Source of the DNA: Methylophilaceae bacterium 11
GTDB lineage: Bacteria > Pseudomonadota > Gammaproteobacteria > Burkholderiales > Methylophilaceae
Reading direction: 5' to 3'
Assembly: GCA_000525025.1 (NCBI GenBank)
Contig: JCKJ01000001.1
Coordinates: forward strand, 682,001-746,000
Length of the DNA stretch: 64,000 bases
Under the pieces are notes generated by a model, which was given only the letters and a program-made list of their open reading frames with translations, was not told the origin of the DNA and ran no database searches. The position numbers were made by a program, and so were the translations under genes. Positions 54,388 through 64,000 of the stretch are shown here, piece by piece (the stretch's first letter is position 1; the number at the start of each line of letters is the position of its first letter).

Positions 54388-56820
54388 ATGGTGGTGATTG
54401 TGCTGGGTGTCGTATTGGGCGCTTGGGCATTACAACAGCAGGCCAGTTTGCCCCACGCGTTGCCACTTACCTTGGCTTGGTGTGTGTTGTTGGCACTCAA
54501 TGTTGGGGCTCGCTGGTATCTGCGTCGTCATGGGTTATGGATATCCAAGTATCCACGACTAATCACGGCAAGCAAACGCGGATACTGGTTTGTCATTGCA
54601 GTGCTATTTGGCTTTACTTGGGCTAGCGTACTGGCTACTTATCGACTCGCTGATGCGTTGCCCAGTGCTTGGGAGCAGAAAAATATCACGCTGATTGGCG
54701 TAGTAGCCTCGCTCCCCGAGTATACGGAACATGGCCAGCGTTTTGTATTTGATGTAGAGCAGGTGTTGACGCCGCAAGCCCAAGTCCCTAAGCACATTTC
54801 ATTAAGTATTTATCCACCTTATCCTTCACGTACAGCCACTACCAAATCAGTAGAGTCTACTCCACAAGCAAGCGTTGGTGCGCGTTGGCAATGGACAGTG
54901 CGACTCAAGCGCCCGCATGGCGTCATCAATCCGCACGGGTTTGATTTTGAAGCATGGGCGCTATCCGAGCGTATCCGTGCCACGGGTGCGGTGCGGCTCA
55001 AAAGCGATATGCGCAAACTTAGCACTAGGGTAAATCACCCCCGTTATTGGGTGGATTATGCGCGTGCAAAGGTAGCCTCACGCATTACGGATGTGTTGGC
55101 AGACAAACCCTATGCTGGTGTCATACGCGCATTGGTGATTGGCGATGACAGTCAAATCTCACGTGCCGACTGGGATGTGTATATGCGTACCGGTACCAAT
55201 CATTTGATGAGTATTTCTGGGCTGCATATCACCATGCTGTCTGGACTGATATTTGCGCTGACCTATTGGCTATGGCGTCGATATACGCGTTTGCTACTGC
55301 GGTTGCCAGCCCGCAAAGCTGCTGCTGTGGCGGGGATGATAGCGGCACTGCTATACGCAGCACTCGCAGGTTTTTCGATTCCAACCCAGCGCACACTTTA
55401 CATGTTGATGACGGTGACTGTGATGCTGTGGTTAGATCGACCGATTAACATGCCAAAAATGCTGGCAATTGCGTTGCTGGTAGTGGTTGTAATGGATCCT
55501 TGGGCCGTCAATGCCGCGGGGTTCTGGCTATCATTTGGTGCCGTGGCGGTTATTGCTTATGCCATGGGTGGCAGAATCGGGCGCCCACATTGGTTGATTG
55601 AAGCGGTGAAAGTGCAGTGGGTTGTCACCCTTGGTTTATTGCCATTATTGGTGGCGATGTTTGGGCAGTTCTCGCTCATTTCGCCGATTGCCAATGCATT
55701 TGCGATTCCCGTGATTAGTTTTCTTGTGGTGCCCGCAGCTATCTTGGGTAGCTTGCTGCCGATAGATTTAAGTTTGCAATTATCGCACGCAATATTAAGT
55801 GTGACGATGGCAGGACTCAACTGGTTATCTGCCATGCCATTGGCGACTTGGCAGCAGGCGGCACCAAGCATATGGACATTGTTGCTGGCAATGTTTGGCG
55901 TGATATGGTGGCTGCTCCCGCGTGGTGTACCCATGCGCTGGTTAGGCACAGTTTGTATGCTTCCCTTATTTTCTCCGCATGCCAATGGGTTACATGCAGG
56001 TGATTTGCGTGTCACCGTGCTCGATGTTGGGCAAGGGCTGAGTGTGTTTGTGCAAACTGCGCAGCACACCATGTTGTACGACGCAGGCACACGTTACGAT
56101 GCACAATCTGACGCGGGAATGCGCATTGTTATTCCATTCTTACGCGCAGAAGGGGTGGGTAAGTTGTCGGGGGTAGCGTTATCCCATGATGATTTGGATC
56201 ACTCTGGGGGCATTGCCTCTGTAGTAGGTCAAGTGCCTACCGCTTGGCTACTGAGTTCTTTATCGCCGCAAGCAAGCTTGCTGCAACAGCCACCGTTTGA
56301 TACTTGGCCCCAGCAGAAAAAAATCACATGTCATGCGGGCCAGCATTGGCAATGGGATCAGGTACGGTTTGAAGTCTTGTACCCCACTATTGAACAACTA
56401 CAAAACATCACCCATAAAGATAACGATAAAAGTTGTGTGATTAAAATTACCAGCCGATATGGTGCGGTATTATTGACGGGCGATATTGAACGTGGCGCAG
56501 AGTCTGCACTCATAGAAAGTGCAGCAGAACGATTAAATAGTGATGTATTGATTGTGCCGCATCATGGGAGTAAAACATCTTCCACGCCAGCGTTTATTGA
56601 AGCCGTTGGCGCGCAGCATGTGGTGATGACCAATGGTTACTTGAATCGGTTTGGGCACCCTAAACCAGTGATTGAGCAACGCTATTTAAATCATGATGCA
56701 CACATCTATCGATCCGACCATGATGGCGCGGTACAGTTTGCTTTTCAAGCCAATCAGCCCATGACGGTGACACCATGGCGCAAAGTGTTTCCGCGCTATT
56801 GGCACGATCGCTATCCGTAA
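54388..56820 (+). CDS. comEC: ComEC/Rec2 DNA-uptake channel
   Basis: 810 residues: N-terminal membrane helices and OB-like domain (about 30-230), the Competence domain with many helices (about 240-510, with NHLMSISGLHITMLSGL and GFSIPTQRTLYML), and a C-terminal metallo-beta-lactamase-like domain (about 535-790) with DVGQGLSVFV, SHDDLDHSGG and PHHGSKTSS, so the nuclease-type metal site is largely kept. Transports single-stranded DNA through the inner membrane in natural transformation. Together with pilT/pilU and a PilB-like gene in the window it hints at competence. Confidence 0.93.
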   Translation: MVVIVLGVVLGAWALQQQASLPHALPLTLAWCVLLALNVGARWYLRRHGLWISKYPRLITASKRGYWFVIAVLFGFTWASVLATYRLADALPSAWEQKNITLIGVVASLPEYTEHGQRFVFDVEQVLTPQAQVPKHISLSIYPPYPSRTATTKSVESTPQASVGARWQWTVRLKRPHGVINPHGFDFEAWALSERIRATGAVRLKSDMRKLSTRVNHPRYWVDYARAKVASRITDVLADKPYAGVIRALVIGDDSQISRADWDVYMRTGTNHLMSISGLHITMLSGLIFALTYWLWRRYTRLLLRLPARKAAAVAGMIAALLYAALAGFSIPTQRTLYMLMTVTVMLWLDRPINMPKMLAIALLVVVVMDPWAVNAAGFWLSFGAVAVIAYAMGGRIGRPHWLIEAVKVQWVVTLGLLPLLVAMFGQFSLISPIANAFAIPVISFLVVPAAILGSLLPIDLSLQLSHAILSVTMAGLNWLSAMPLATWQQAAPSIWTLLLAMFGVIWWLLPRGVPMRWLGTVCMLPLFSPHANGLHAGDLRVTVLDVGQGLSVFVQTAQHTMLYDAGTRYDAQSDAGMRIVIPFLRAEGVGKLSGVALSHDDLDHSGGIASVVGQVPTAWLLSSLSPQASLLQQPPFDTWPQQKKITCHAGQHWQWDQVRFEVLYPTIEQLQNITHKDNDKSCVIKITSRYGAVLLTGDIERGAESALIESAAERLNSDVLIVPHHGSKTSSTPAFIEAVGAQHVVMTNGYLNRFGHPKPVIEQRYLNHDAHIYRSDHDGAVQFAFQANQPMTVTPWRKVFPRYWHDRYP

Positions 56821-56861
56821 TGCGTAGGAAATGCTGACTTAAACTTGCTGAAAGCAACACT

Positions 56862-56886
56862 TAACGCTAAAGTAGCGTTAGTTTTT
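56862..56886 (+). terminator. Terminator between comEC and the second exbB
   Basis: TAACGCTA (56862-56869) pairs with TAGCGTTA (56873-56880), loop AAG, followed by GTTTTTA. The AAGGAG ribosome site of exbB begins six bases further on. Confidence 0.75.
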
Positions 56887-56905
56887 ATATGAAGGAGTTT
56901 TTACT

Positions 56906-57511
56906 GTGTGGGAAATTATTGTTGCTGCCGGATGGCCAATTTGGCCGCTTATTATCGCTTCAGTCATAGCACTTGCCATTATTGGTGAGCGTGCCTGGGC
57001 ACTGCGTAGCGAGGTGGTTGCGCCCAGTAATTTGTTGCCAGAGGTGCAAAAATGGTTGGGCCAAGGCGGGGTGACTAGAGAAACCTTAGCCAAATTAGAA
57101 GCCCATTCTTTATTGGGTGAGGTGTTTGCCAGTGCTTTGGCTAGTGCAAAAAGCTCACGCGAGATTACTAAAGAGGCGATTGAAGAAACCGGCCGTGCTG
57201 TGGCGCATAAGTTAGAGCGTTATTTAGGTACATTAGGCACTATTGCCACGGTAGCCCCGTTGCTAGGTCTATTGGGTACTGTGATCGGTATGGTGGAATT
57301 GTTCGGCTCTTTTACTAACAGTGGTCACGATGTGGCGCAGTTTGCACGCGGGATTTCCGTAGCGCTGTATAACACGGCTGCCGGGATTGTAGTGGCTGTG
57401 CCAGCCATGATTGCTTACCGCTATTATCGCGGTAAAGTAGACGGCTTGCTGGTGGATATGGAGCAACAGGCGATTAAGCTAGTGGAAATCATCCACGGTG
57501 ATCGAAAATAA
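56906..57511 (+). CDS. exbB: ExbB/TolQ-family proton channel protein
   Basis: 201 residues. GTG start at 56906 with AAGGAG 8 bases before. Helices at about 6-28, 108-132 and 150-175; signature VAPLLGLLGTVIGMVELF and YNTAAGIVVAVPAMIAY. No His-rich insert, unlike the copy at 606. Position before exbD and msbA-lpxK-kdsB is the conserved betaproteobacterial layout. Confidence 0.92.
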   Translation: MWEIIVAAGWPIWPLIIASVIALAIIGERAWALRSEVVAPSNLLPEVQKWLGQGGVTRETLAKLEAHSLLGEVFASALASAKSSREITKEAIEETGRAVAHKLERYLGTLGTIATVAPLLGLLGTVIGMVELFGSFTNSGHDVAQFARGISVALYNTAAGIVVAVPAMIAYRYYRGKVDGLLVDMEQQAIKLVEIIHGDRK

Positions 57512-57518
57512 ATGTACC

Positions 57519-57599
57519 TGTTGTGTTCTAACGTTGTTACTTTCGCTAGCCGTACCTAATTGTACTGTCTGCGCTCAAGTGCCTAGTTAACACACAACA
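57519..57599. repeat. Imperfect inverted repeat between exbB and exbD
   Basis: Arms 57519-57555 and 57562-57599 around CTAATT. The inner GTAC/GTAC and the outer TGTTGTGT/ACACAACA match; TAAC/GTTA and ACTT/AAGT pair in between with gaps. It splits a gene pair that is usually very close, like the 119-bp element between nrdA and nrdB. Confidence 0.4.
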
Positions 57600-57640
57600 T
57601 CCTGCATTTATTCAATATATAAAGTATTAAGAGGAAAATC

Positions 57641-58063
57641 ATGAATTTTCAACGAGGTAAACGCCACGAAGATTTAGAAATGAATCTGGTGCCACTCATT
57701 GATGTGTTGCTGGTGATTATTATTTTCTTGGTAGTGAGTGCAACATTCTCGCGCACCAGTGAGCTGCAAATCAATTTACCAACAGCAGAAGCCAACGCAC
57801 CGCAAGAAAAACCATTGACGATTACAGTGGAAGTAGATGCCAGCGGACACTATGTGGTGAACGGCGCCGCTGTAAATGGCGAGAGCGTAGAAGTCATTTC
57901 TAGTGCGCTGGTTAAAGCAGTGGGCGATGGTAAAGAGCCCACCATTATTATTAATGCGGATGCAAAAGCAACGCACCAATCTGTGATTAATGTCATGGAA
58001 GCGTCACGTTTGGCTAACTTCACCCATATCACATTTGCAACACAGGTGAACTCTGGCTCTTAA
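57641..58063 (+). CDS. exbD: ExbD/TolR-family biopolymer transport protein
   Basis: 140 residues. Membrane helix at about 20-40 with LVPLIDVLLVIIIFLVV (proton-carrying Asp), then periplasmic domain. Ribosome site GAGGA before ATG 57641. Separated from exbB by 129 bp that hold an inverted repeat. msbA follows after 57 bp. Confidence 0.92.
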   Translation: MNFQRGKRHEDLEMNLVPLIDVLLVIIIFLVVSATFSRTSELQINLPTAEANAPQEKPLTITVEVDASGHYVVNGAAVNGESVEVISSALVKAVGDGKEPTIIINADAKATHQSVINVMEASRLANFTHITFATQVNSGS

Positions 58064-58120
58064 CCTTCCATCTTGTATGGATCGCTTCATTGCGATTGAA
58101 TTGAAGTATCCCTAATCACC

Positions 58121-59878
58121 ATGTCGCGTCAGAAACGTAAACAAGATTCAATTATTCCAGTCGCAAATGCAAAGCTCTTGTATTTGCGACTGTTTCGTTA
58201 TGCTTGGCAGTATAAAGTCTATTTTTTAATCACAGTGGTGACTACCGTGATTCTCTCCGGTAGCAATACCGCATTTCTTGCACTGATTAAAAAAGTCACG
58301 GATGAAGGCTTTGTAAAGCAGTCGACCGAGCAAGTATGGATGTTGCCTCTCATGTTGTTTGTCCTGATGACTGTCAGAGCCTTGTCGGGTTTTGCATCTG
58401 TCTACAGTTTAAAAGTAGTTGCGCGCAATGTAGTCGCGCAGCTTAGAGTACAAGCCTTTGAAAAGCTGATGCAATTGCCCGTTAACTTCTTTGATGCGAG
58501 TTCAACTGGACTATTGGTTTCAAAACTGACCTATGATGTGGAGCGCCTATCCAGTGTGACCACACGTTCTGCTCTGAATGTAGTGCGTGATGTGTTGACC
58601 GTCATTGGTTTGGTCGGCTATATGCTCTACTTAGATTGGCGCTTAACCTTAGTCTTTGCCACCGTTACCCCGTTGATGGCGCTCTATTTACGCAAAATGA
58701 CGCCTAAACTGCGTTCCAACGCTAAGAGAGTGCAGCAAGGCGTGGGCGAGATTACCAAAAGTGCAGAAGAGGCGATTGCAGGGCAGCGCATTGTCAAAAT
58801 ATTTGGTGCGGAGCCTTATGAAATCGAGCGGTTCAGCACAGTGGTCAATAAAAATGCACATTTTGAATTACGCTCCACGCGTATTGCCGGCCTCAGTAGC
58901 TTTGTCATTGAAATATTATCGGCATTGGCGCTCACCTTGGTGGTGTATTACGCTATGGGACAATTTACGGTAGGGGAGTTTGCCGCATTTGTGGGTGCAT
59001 TATTGATGATGATTGCGCCGATTAAGCACATTGCAGCGGCCAATGAAGACCTGCAAATTGGCTTGGCTGCAGCGCAAAGTGTATTCGATTTGATTGATAG
59101 CCCGCATGAAATCAATGAAGGTGATAAGCAGATTGCGCGTGCACGTGGCGAAATTGAATTTAAACATGTATCGATTCGCTATGAAAACGCAAAACGGCTG
59201 GCCATTGACAATTTGAGTTTTAACATTCAACCGGGCGAGAAAGTCGCGCTGGTGGGGCGCTCTGGCAGTGGCAAAACCACGCTAGTGAATTTATTGCCGC
59301 GCTTTTACGAGCTTCAGCAGGGCATGATATTGCTGGATGGTGTAGATATTCGTGCACTGGAGCTGAAAAACTTACGCACGCAATATTCATTGGTGAGCCA
59401 AGATATCGTCTTGTTTAATGACACCATATTTAACAATATTGCTTATGGCGTATTACGTAACGCCACGGAGGCTGATGTGATTGCTGCAGCCAAAGCTGCG
59501 CATGCATGGGATTTTATTCAGCAGTTGCCAGATGGCTTGCAAAATGAAGTGGGGGATCGCGGTGTACGTTTGTCTGGTGGTCAAAAACAGCGGATTGCCA
59601 TTGCACGCGCTATTCTTAAAAACGCACCTATCTTATTGTTAGACGAAGCTACTTCCGCACTTGATGGAGAATCTGAGCAGCACGTACAAGCCGCTTTGGA
59701 TACCTTGATGCAAGGCCGCACGACGCTGGTGATTGCACACCGTTTAAGTACCATTGAGAACGCAGACAGGATTTTGGTGATGGACCATGGGCGTATCGTA
59801 GAGTCTGGCTCGCATCAATCGCTGCTGGCACAGAATGGCTACTATAGTAAGCTCTATCACAAAGAGTTCGATACTTAA
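58121..59878 (+). CDS. msbA: Lipid A flippase MsbA
   Basis: 585-residue ABC half-transporter that flips lipid A core across the inner membrane. Six helices in about 30-310, then the ATPase with Walker A GRSGSGKTT (near 384), signature LSGGQKQRIAIARAI, Walker B ILLLDEATSALD and the His of IAHRLST. lpxK starts 4 bp later, the standard msbA-lpxK pair. Confidence 0.94.
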   Translation: MSRQKRKQDSIIPVANAKLLYLRLFRYAWQYKVYFLITVVTTVILSGSNTAFLALIKKVTDEGFVKQSTEQVWMLPLMLFVLMTVRALSGFASVYSLKVVARNVVAQLRVQAFEKLMQLPVNFFDASSTGLLVSKLTYDVERLSSVTTRSALNVVRDVLTVIGLVGYMLYLDWRLTLVFATVTPLMALYLRKMTPKLRSNAKRVQQGVGEITKSAEEAIAGQRIVKIFGAEPYEIERFSTVVNKNAHFELRSTRIAGLSSFVIEILSALALTLVVYYAMGQFTVGEFAAFVGALLMMIAPIKHIAAANEDLQIGLAAAQSVFDLIDSPHEINEGDKQIARARGEIEFKHVSIRYENAKRLAIDNLSFNIQPGEKVALVGRSGSGKTTLVNLLPRFYELQQGMILLDGVDIRALELKNLRTQYSLVSQDIVLFNDTIFNNIAYGVLRNATEADVIAAAKAAHAWDFIQQLPDGLQNEVGDRGVRLSGGQKQRIAIARAILKNAPILLLDEATSALDGESEQHVQAALDTLMQGRTTLVIAHRLSTIENADRILVMDHGRIVESGSHQSLLAQNGYYSKLYHKEFDT

Positions 59879-59882
59879 CGAT

Positions 59883-60905
59883 ATGGCTATGCAAGCGTGG
59901 TTTCAACAGCAATGGCAAACCAATAGTCTGGCGCATCTGTTGTTAGTGCCAATGTCTTGGCTGTTTCTAGCCATCACGACGGTTAGACGTTTTTTATACC
60001 GTGTACGTATACTTTCTTCTTATCGCTTAGCGGTGCCAGTCATTGTGGTGGGCAATATCACGGTCGGTGGTACTGGTAAAACGCCGTTTGTTATCTATCT
60101 GGCAGAACAGTTGAAACTGGCTGGCTATACGCCGGGGATTATTAGTCGCGGTTATGGTGGCAGTCAAACCGGACAGGTATTTGCAGATAGCGCCCCACAC
60201 ATGACAGGCGATGAGCCGGTATTGATGGCGAAGCGTACTGCTTGTCCAGTCTGGGTAAATCCAGATCGTGTGGCGGCGGGACAGGCCTTGCTACAAGCCT
60301 ATCCGCAGTGTGATGTCATTATCAGCGATGACGGCTTGCAGCATTTACGCTTGCAGCGAGATATCGAGATTGTGCTGGTAAATGCGCAGGCATTAGGTAA
60401 TCAATACTTATTGCCGGCCGGCCCATTGCGTGAATGTGTCTCGCGATTAAGCTCAGTGAGCTATATTGTGAATAGTGGTGAGCAGGCGCTGCCAATTGCT
60501 GTGATGGACTTGCCTCCGCAATATCATATGCAGGTGTGTGGTGATGTGTTTCAGTCGCTCACTGGTGGGCAAACACAACACGCTACATTGTTTAAAGATA
60601 AGTCTATATCTGCGATTGCTGCCATTGGTCACCCTGAACGTTTTTTTAGCGCATTGACCGCGTTGGGACTTAAATTTGAGCGTAAAGTGTTTCCGGATCA
60701 TCATCCATTTAAACTACAAGACTTTGTGGATGTCTTAACCCATACCATCATCATGACAGAGAAAGACGCGGTAAAATGCCAGTCATTGTCACTGACGGAT
60801 GCTTGGTATCTGCCGGTGACAGCAGAGGTGACTGCTACACATGCACAGTCATTGCCATCCGCAGTCATTGCAACATTAACGCATATGCAACAAAGGAAAT
60901 CATAA
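59883..60905 (+). CDS. lpxK: Tetraacyldisaccharide 4'-kinase
   Basis: 340 residues from ATG 59883 (MAMQAWFQ); ATG 59889 is an alternative, and an upstream frame to 59835 would overlap msbA. N-terminal hydrophobic anchor (about 18-35), Walker [14 protein letters not shown] near 57, SRGYGG near 89, DDGLQH near 150. Phosphorylates the lipid A precursor at the 4' position. Stop overlaps the next start (TAATG). Confidence 0.93.
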   Translation: MAMQAWFQQQWQTNSLAHLLLVPMSWLFLAITTVRRFLYRVRILSSYRLAVPVIVVGNITVGGTGKTPFVIYLAEQLKLAGYTPGIISRGYGGSQTGQVFADSAPHMTGDEPVLMAKRTACPVWVNPDRVAAGQALLQAYPQCDVIISDDGLQHLRLQRDIEIVLVNAQALGNQYLLPAGPLRECVSRLSSVSYIVNSGEQALPIAVMDLPPQYHMQVCGDVFQSLTGGQTQHATLFKDKSISAIAAIGHPERFFSALTALGLKFERKVFPDHHPFKLQDFVDVLTHTIIMTEKDAVKCQSLSLTDAWYLPVTAEVTATHAQSLPSAVIATLTHMQQRKS

Positions 60906-61090
60906 TGGACTCTAAACTACTTCAGATTTTGGTATGTCCAGTGACCAAAGGGCCACTGGTGTACGATAAGGCGAAAGGCGAACTGATCTCAAAAGCAGCA
61001 CGCTTGGCGTATCCGGTGCGCGATGGTATTCCAGTGATGCTGGAAGATGAAGCCCGTAAGCTGGAAGAAAAAGAATATTTAGAAGATTGA
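60905..61090 (+). CDS. Trm112-family small protein (YcaR-like)
   Basis: 61 residues starting [18 protein letters not shown]. It keeps one Cys (LVCPVTKG) and the [12 protein letters not shown] segment of the Trm112/YcaR family. Other zinc-ribbon cysteines are absent, as is usual in proteobacterial YcaR. Conserved between lpxK and kdsB. Function unclear; eukaryotic relatives activate methyltransferases. Confidence 0.92.
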   Translation: MDSKLLQILVCPVTKGPLVYDKAKGELISKAARLAYPVRDGIPVMLEDEARKLEEKEYLED

Positions 61091-61099
61091 TGGATCGCA

Positions 61100-61846
61100 A
61101 TGTTTAAAGTAGTCATTCCTGCACGTTATGCCAGCACCCGCTTACCGGGTAAACCATTGTTGGATATTGCCGGTAAGCCCATGGTGATTCGCGTGGCCGA
61201 CCAGGCGAGTAAAAGTCAGGCCGACGAAGTCGTGATTGCCACAGATTTTGAGAAGATCCTTGCTGTAGCCGAGCAATATACTTATGCGGCAGTGATGACG
61301 CGTATTGACCATGCTTCTGGCACGGACCGCATTGCAGAGGTAGTCGAGAAAATGGGGTGGCATGACGATGCGATTGTGGTGAACGTGCAGGGTGATGAGC
61401 CGCTGATTGATCCTAAGCTCATCAATGAGGTAGCGCTCACCTTAGCGCATAATCATGAAGCTGTGATGGCAACTGCCTGTCACCCGATTCACGATGAAGC
61501 TACTTTTCTAAATCCTAATGTCGTCAAAGTAGTGATGGATGCCAACGGCAATGCGCTCTATTTTAGTCGTGCGCCCATTCCTTACCCACGTGATGATGTG
61601 TATAAACAGGCGATTCAAGCGTACCGCCATATTGGTATTTACGCGTATCGCGTAGGGTTTTTAAAGCAATATGCCGAACTCACTGTGACGGCGCTTGAAA
61701 AGATTGAAAGCCTAGAACAGCTACGCGTGTTATACCATGGCTATAAAATTGCAGTCAGCGTGACCGATCATGCGCCAGCCAGTGGGGTAGATACGGAGCA
61801 AGATTTAGCAATGGTGCGTGACTTGGTTCAGAGCAGCACGGGTTAG
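61100..61846 (+). CDS. kdsB: 3-deoxy-manno-octulosonate cytidylyltransferase
   Basis: 248 residues; activates KDO as CMP-KDO for lipopolysaccharide. VIPARYASTRLPGKPL at the N-terminus, NVQGDEPLIDP near 97, ALYFSRAPIPYPRD near 153 and IGIYAYRVGFL near 178 are diagnostic. Last gene of the lipid A/KDO group, meeting a DUF486 gene tail to tail with 2 bp between stops. Confidence 0.95.
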   Translation: MFKVVIPARYASTRLPGKPLLDIAGKPMVIRVADQASKSQADEVVIATDFEKILAVAEQYTYAAVMTRIDHASGTDRIAEVVEKMGWHDDAIVVNVQGDEPLIDPKLINEVALTLAHNHEAVMATACHPIHDEATFLNPNVVKVVMDANGNALYFSRAPIPYPRDDVYKQAIQAYRHIGIYAYRVGFLKQYAELTVTALEKIESLEQLRVLYHGYKIAVSVTDHAPASGVDTEQDLAMVRDLVQSSTG

Positions 61847-61848
61847 CA

Positions 61849-62193
61849 TTAGCTTCTAAAGATAAAGTACACCGCGCCCATCAGGCAGAGTGCGGCCCAC
61901 AAAAAATCCAGCTTGATCGGTTGCTGCATGTAATAAATGGCAAACGGGACAAACACTGCCAGCGTGATGACTTCCTGCAGAATCTTTAATTGCGCAAGGT
62001 TAAACTGCGTGAAGCCAATACGATTGGCGGGCACTTGAAACAGATACTCAATTAAGGCGATACCCCAACTGATGAGCGCGGCAATAATCCAAGGTTTGCT
62101 ACTGAGGTTTTTGAGGTGACCGTACCATGCAAATAGCATGAACAGGTTAGAAATGCTAAGCAGTACGATCGTTTTAAGTAGGGTAGCGCTCAT
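61849..62193 (-). CDS. DUF486/DMT-family small membrane protein
   Basis: 114 residues, four hydrophobic segments (about 5-25, 33-53, 68-88, 92-112), with WYGHLK near 24 and EYLFQVPANRIG near 49, the signature of DUF486. A small relative of drug/metabolite transporters. Function unknown. Confidence 0.88.
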   Translation of the reverse strand: MSATLLKTIVLLSISNLFMLFAWYGHLKNLSSKPWIIAALISWGIALIEYLFQVPANRIGFTQFNLAQLKILQEVITLAVFVPFAIYYMQQPIKLDFLWAALCLMGAVYFIFRS

Positions 62194-62325
62194 GAGTAAT
62201 GCTTAAGTTTTTTCACACGTAATCTTTCTCAAAAGTGACGTGGTCAAGGTGTCTGAGTGAAGGTAGTACACATGGGTACGACGAGCGAAAGACAACGCAG
62301 ACCACAGCAACTTTTCAGAAAGTAT

Positions 62326-62709
<384 letters not shown>

Positions 62710-62732
62710 TTATTCTACGCATTAACCTTTGA

Positions 62733-64000
62733 CTATTCAAACGTTAACTTGCATGTAATCGGGTAGCGTCTATCTTTGCCAAAGCCTTTTTGTGTAATTC
62801 TGACACCTACTGGCGCTTGTCGGCGCTTGTATTCGTTTCTATCAATCAGTTGCGTCACACGCAGCACGTCTTTGGTTTGATAGCCCAATTGCATAATCGC
62901 GTGGCGGCTCATGTCTTCTTCAACATAAGCCTGCATAATCGCATCTAGTATTTCGTAAGGCGGTAGGCTATCTTGGTCAGTTTGATTGGCACGGAGCTCA
63001 GCACTTGGCGCGCGCGTGATAATACGTTCCGGGATAATTTTGCTACGCGTATTGCGATATTCAGCCAGTCGGTACACCAGCGTTTTGGGCACATCCTTAA
63101 GCAAGGAAAATCCACCTGCCATATCGCCATATAGCGTGCTATAACCCACGGCCATTTCAGACTTGTTGCCGGTAGTCAGCACAATGCTGCCAAACTTGTT
63201 AGAAAGCGCCATCAGCAACATGCCGCGAATGCGTGCCTGCAGATTTTCTTCAGTGGTATTAAACGGACGGTTGCCAAATTCTGGCGCCAAAGCGGTACGG
63301 AAGGTATCGAACAGTGTTTTAATGGGGATGAGGCTATGGTGCACGCCCACGCGATTGGCCATCTCAATTGCATCGTCCACGCTAATGTTCGATGTGAACT
63401 CTGATGACATTAGGACCACTTTCACGCGTTCGGCACCTAGCGCATCCACCGCGATCGCCAATGTCAATGCAGAATCAATGCCGCCAGATAACCCCAGTAC
63501 CACACTAGGAAAACCATTTTTATTGACATAGTCTGCAAGGCCTAAGGTTAGCGCGTGATATACCGTGGCCTCCATGCTTAATAGTGGCACTAGTTCCACA
63601 GGTTGCGGTTGACCATTAAGCACCTCTACGTAGCTTAATGTTTCCACAAAAGCTGGCAGTTGCTGAGAGACTTTCCCTTGTTGATTGAGCACAAATGATG
63701 CGCCATCAAACACTAACTCATCTTGCCCGCCCACCATATTGGTATAAATGACAGCCAAGCTAGTTTCTTGCACCCGCTCCGCTAAAATCTCATAGCGCGT
63801 ATTGAGCTTATCCATATGATAAGGAGAGGCATTGAGTGAGATCAGCAATTCTGCGCCCGCATGCTTGGCACGCATAGCCGGCGCTTTCTCCCAGCCGTCT
63901 GCGCAAATGAGCACGCCAATTTGCAGACCATCCAGCGCAAACACAAAAGGGGTGTCTCCGCGCTCAAAATAGCGCTCTTCATCAAACACGCTATAGTTGG
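62733..64000 (-). CDS. nadE: Glutamine-dependent NAD+ synthetase (5' end cut by window)
   Basis: The window holds the C-terminal 420 or so residues of about 540. The visible N-terminal part ends the nitrilase-like glutaminase domain with the active-site Cys in GVLICADGWE. The synthetase domain has PP-loop VLGLSGGIDSALT, TGNKSEMAVGYSTLYGDMAGGF and the C-terminal YPITCKLTFE. Makes NAD from deamido-NAD with glutamine as nitrogen donor. The real start lies beyond the right edge. Confidence 0.94.
   Translation of the reverse strand, partial: NYSVFDEERYFERGDTPFVFALDGLQIGVLICADGWEKAPAMRAKHAGAELLISLNASPYHMDKLNTRYEILAERVQETSLAVIYTNMVGGQDELVFDGASFVLNQQGKVSQQLPAFVETLSYVEVLNGQPQPVELVPLLSMEATVYHALTLGLADYVNKNGFPSVVLGLSGGIDSALTLAIAVDALGAERVKVVLMSSEFTSNISVDDAIEMANRVGVHHSLIPIKTLFDTFRTALAPEFGNRPFNTTEENLQARIRGMLLMALSNKFGSIVLTTGNKSEMAVGYSTLYGDMAGGFSLLKDVPKTLVYRLAEYRNTRSKIIPERIITRAPSAELRANQTDQDSLPPYEILDAIMQAYVEEDMSRHAIMQLGYQTKDVLRVTQLIDRNEYKRRQAPVGVRITQKGFGKDRRYPITCKLTFE

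Overview
The window looks like a chromosome segment of a betaproteobacterium, most plausibly a Methylophilaceae-type (Nitrosomonadales) organism. This is an inference from the mix of gene families and orders (exbBD-msbA-lpxK-Trm112-kdsB, algH-ruvX-pyrR-pyrB-pyrC', pilT-pilU next to yggS-proC-yggT, nadE-glnB, azurin), not a database result. No rRNA, tRNA, CRISPR array, insertion sequence or prophage was seen. Genes are tightly packed and almost all look intact. The first and last genes (tonB and nadE) are cut by the window edges.

Positions 1-20.3 kb form an iron/siderophore island. It starts with tonB-exbB-exbD, a 48-residue membrane peptide, azurin, a PepSY membrane protein, a small membrane protein and a TonB-dependent siderophore receptor. 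Convergent to these lies a tolC-macA-ATPase-permease tripartite efflux operon with a Fur-box-like site at its head. Next come a second, Fiu/PiuA-type receptor, a PiuC-type Fe(II)/2-oxoglutarate dioxygenase and an FMN-dependent alpha-hydroxy-acid oxidase. A second Fur-box-like site then precedes a five-gene set: PepSY protein, DUF2271 protein, DUF4198 protein, ApbE flavin transferase and a membrane-anchored flavodoxin/NADPH reductase. The DUF2271 protein carries a textbook ApbE flavinylation motif, so the set reads as a transmembrane electron path from NADPH to a periplasmic flavoprotein, probably to reduce ferric siderophores.

Positions 20.3-36.7 kb hold a GspE/PilB-like ATPase, nadC, a GST, divergent metR/metE with a MetR box, and a class Ia ribonucleotide reductase (nrdA-nrdB). 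The nrdA leader holds two helically phased NrdR boxes, a cobalamin riboswitch and an intrinsic terminator. nrdA and nrdB are separated by a 119-bp symmetric imperfect inverted repeat. mnmA, a Nudix hydrolase, a MarC protein, maf and rng follow.

Positions 36.7-50.6 kb hold a lone bacterial dynamin-like GTPase, yggT-proC-yggS divergent from pilT-pilU, an OmpA/BON protein paired with a helix-hairpin-helix membrane protein, the operon algH-ruvX-pyrR-pyrB-pyrC' (the last a degenerate dihydroorotase), and ribE-ribBX (RibB fused to a degenerate GTP cyclohydrolase II-like domain).

Positions 50.6-64 kb hold a 555-residue protein that I do not recognise, the LolCD lipoprotein exporter, comEC, a second exbB-exbD pair, the lipid A/KDO group msbA-lpxK-Trm112-kdsB, a DUF486 protein, glnB and the 3' part of nadE. 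The only gene-free stretches over 300 bp are about 11.03-11.40 kb (Fur-like site and receptor leader) and 27.52-28.11 kb (terminator, NrdR boxes, riboswitch).
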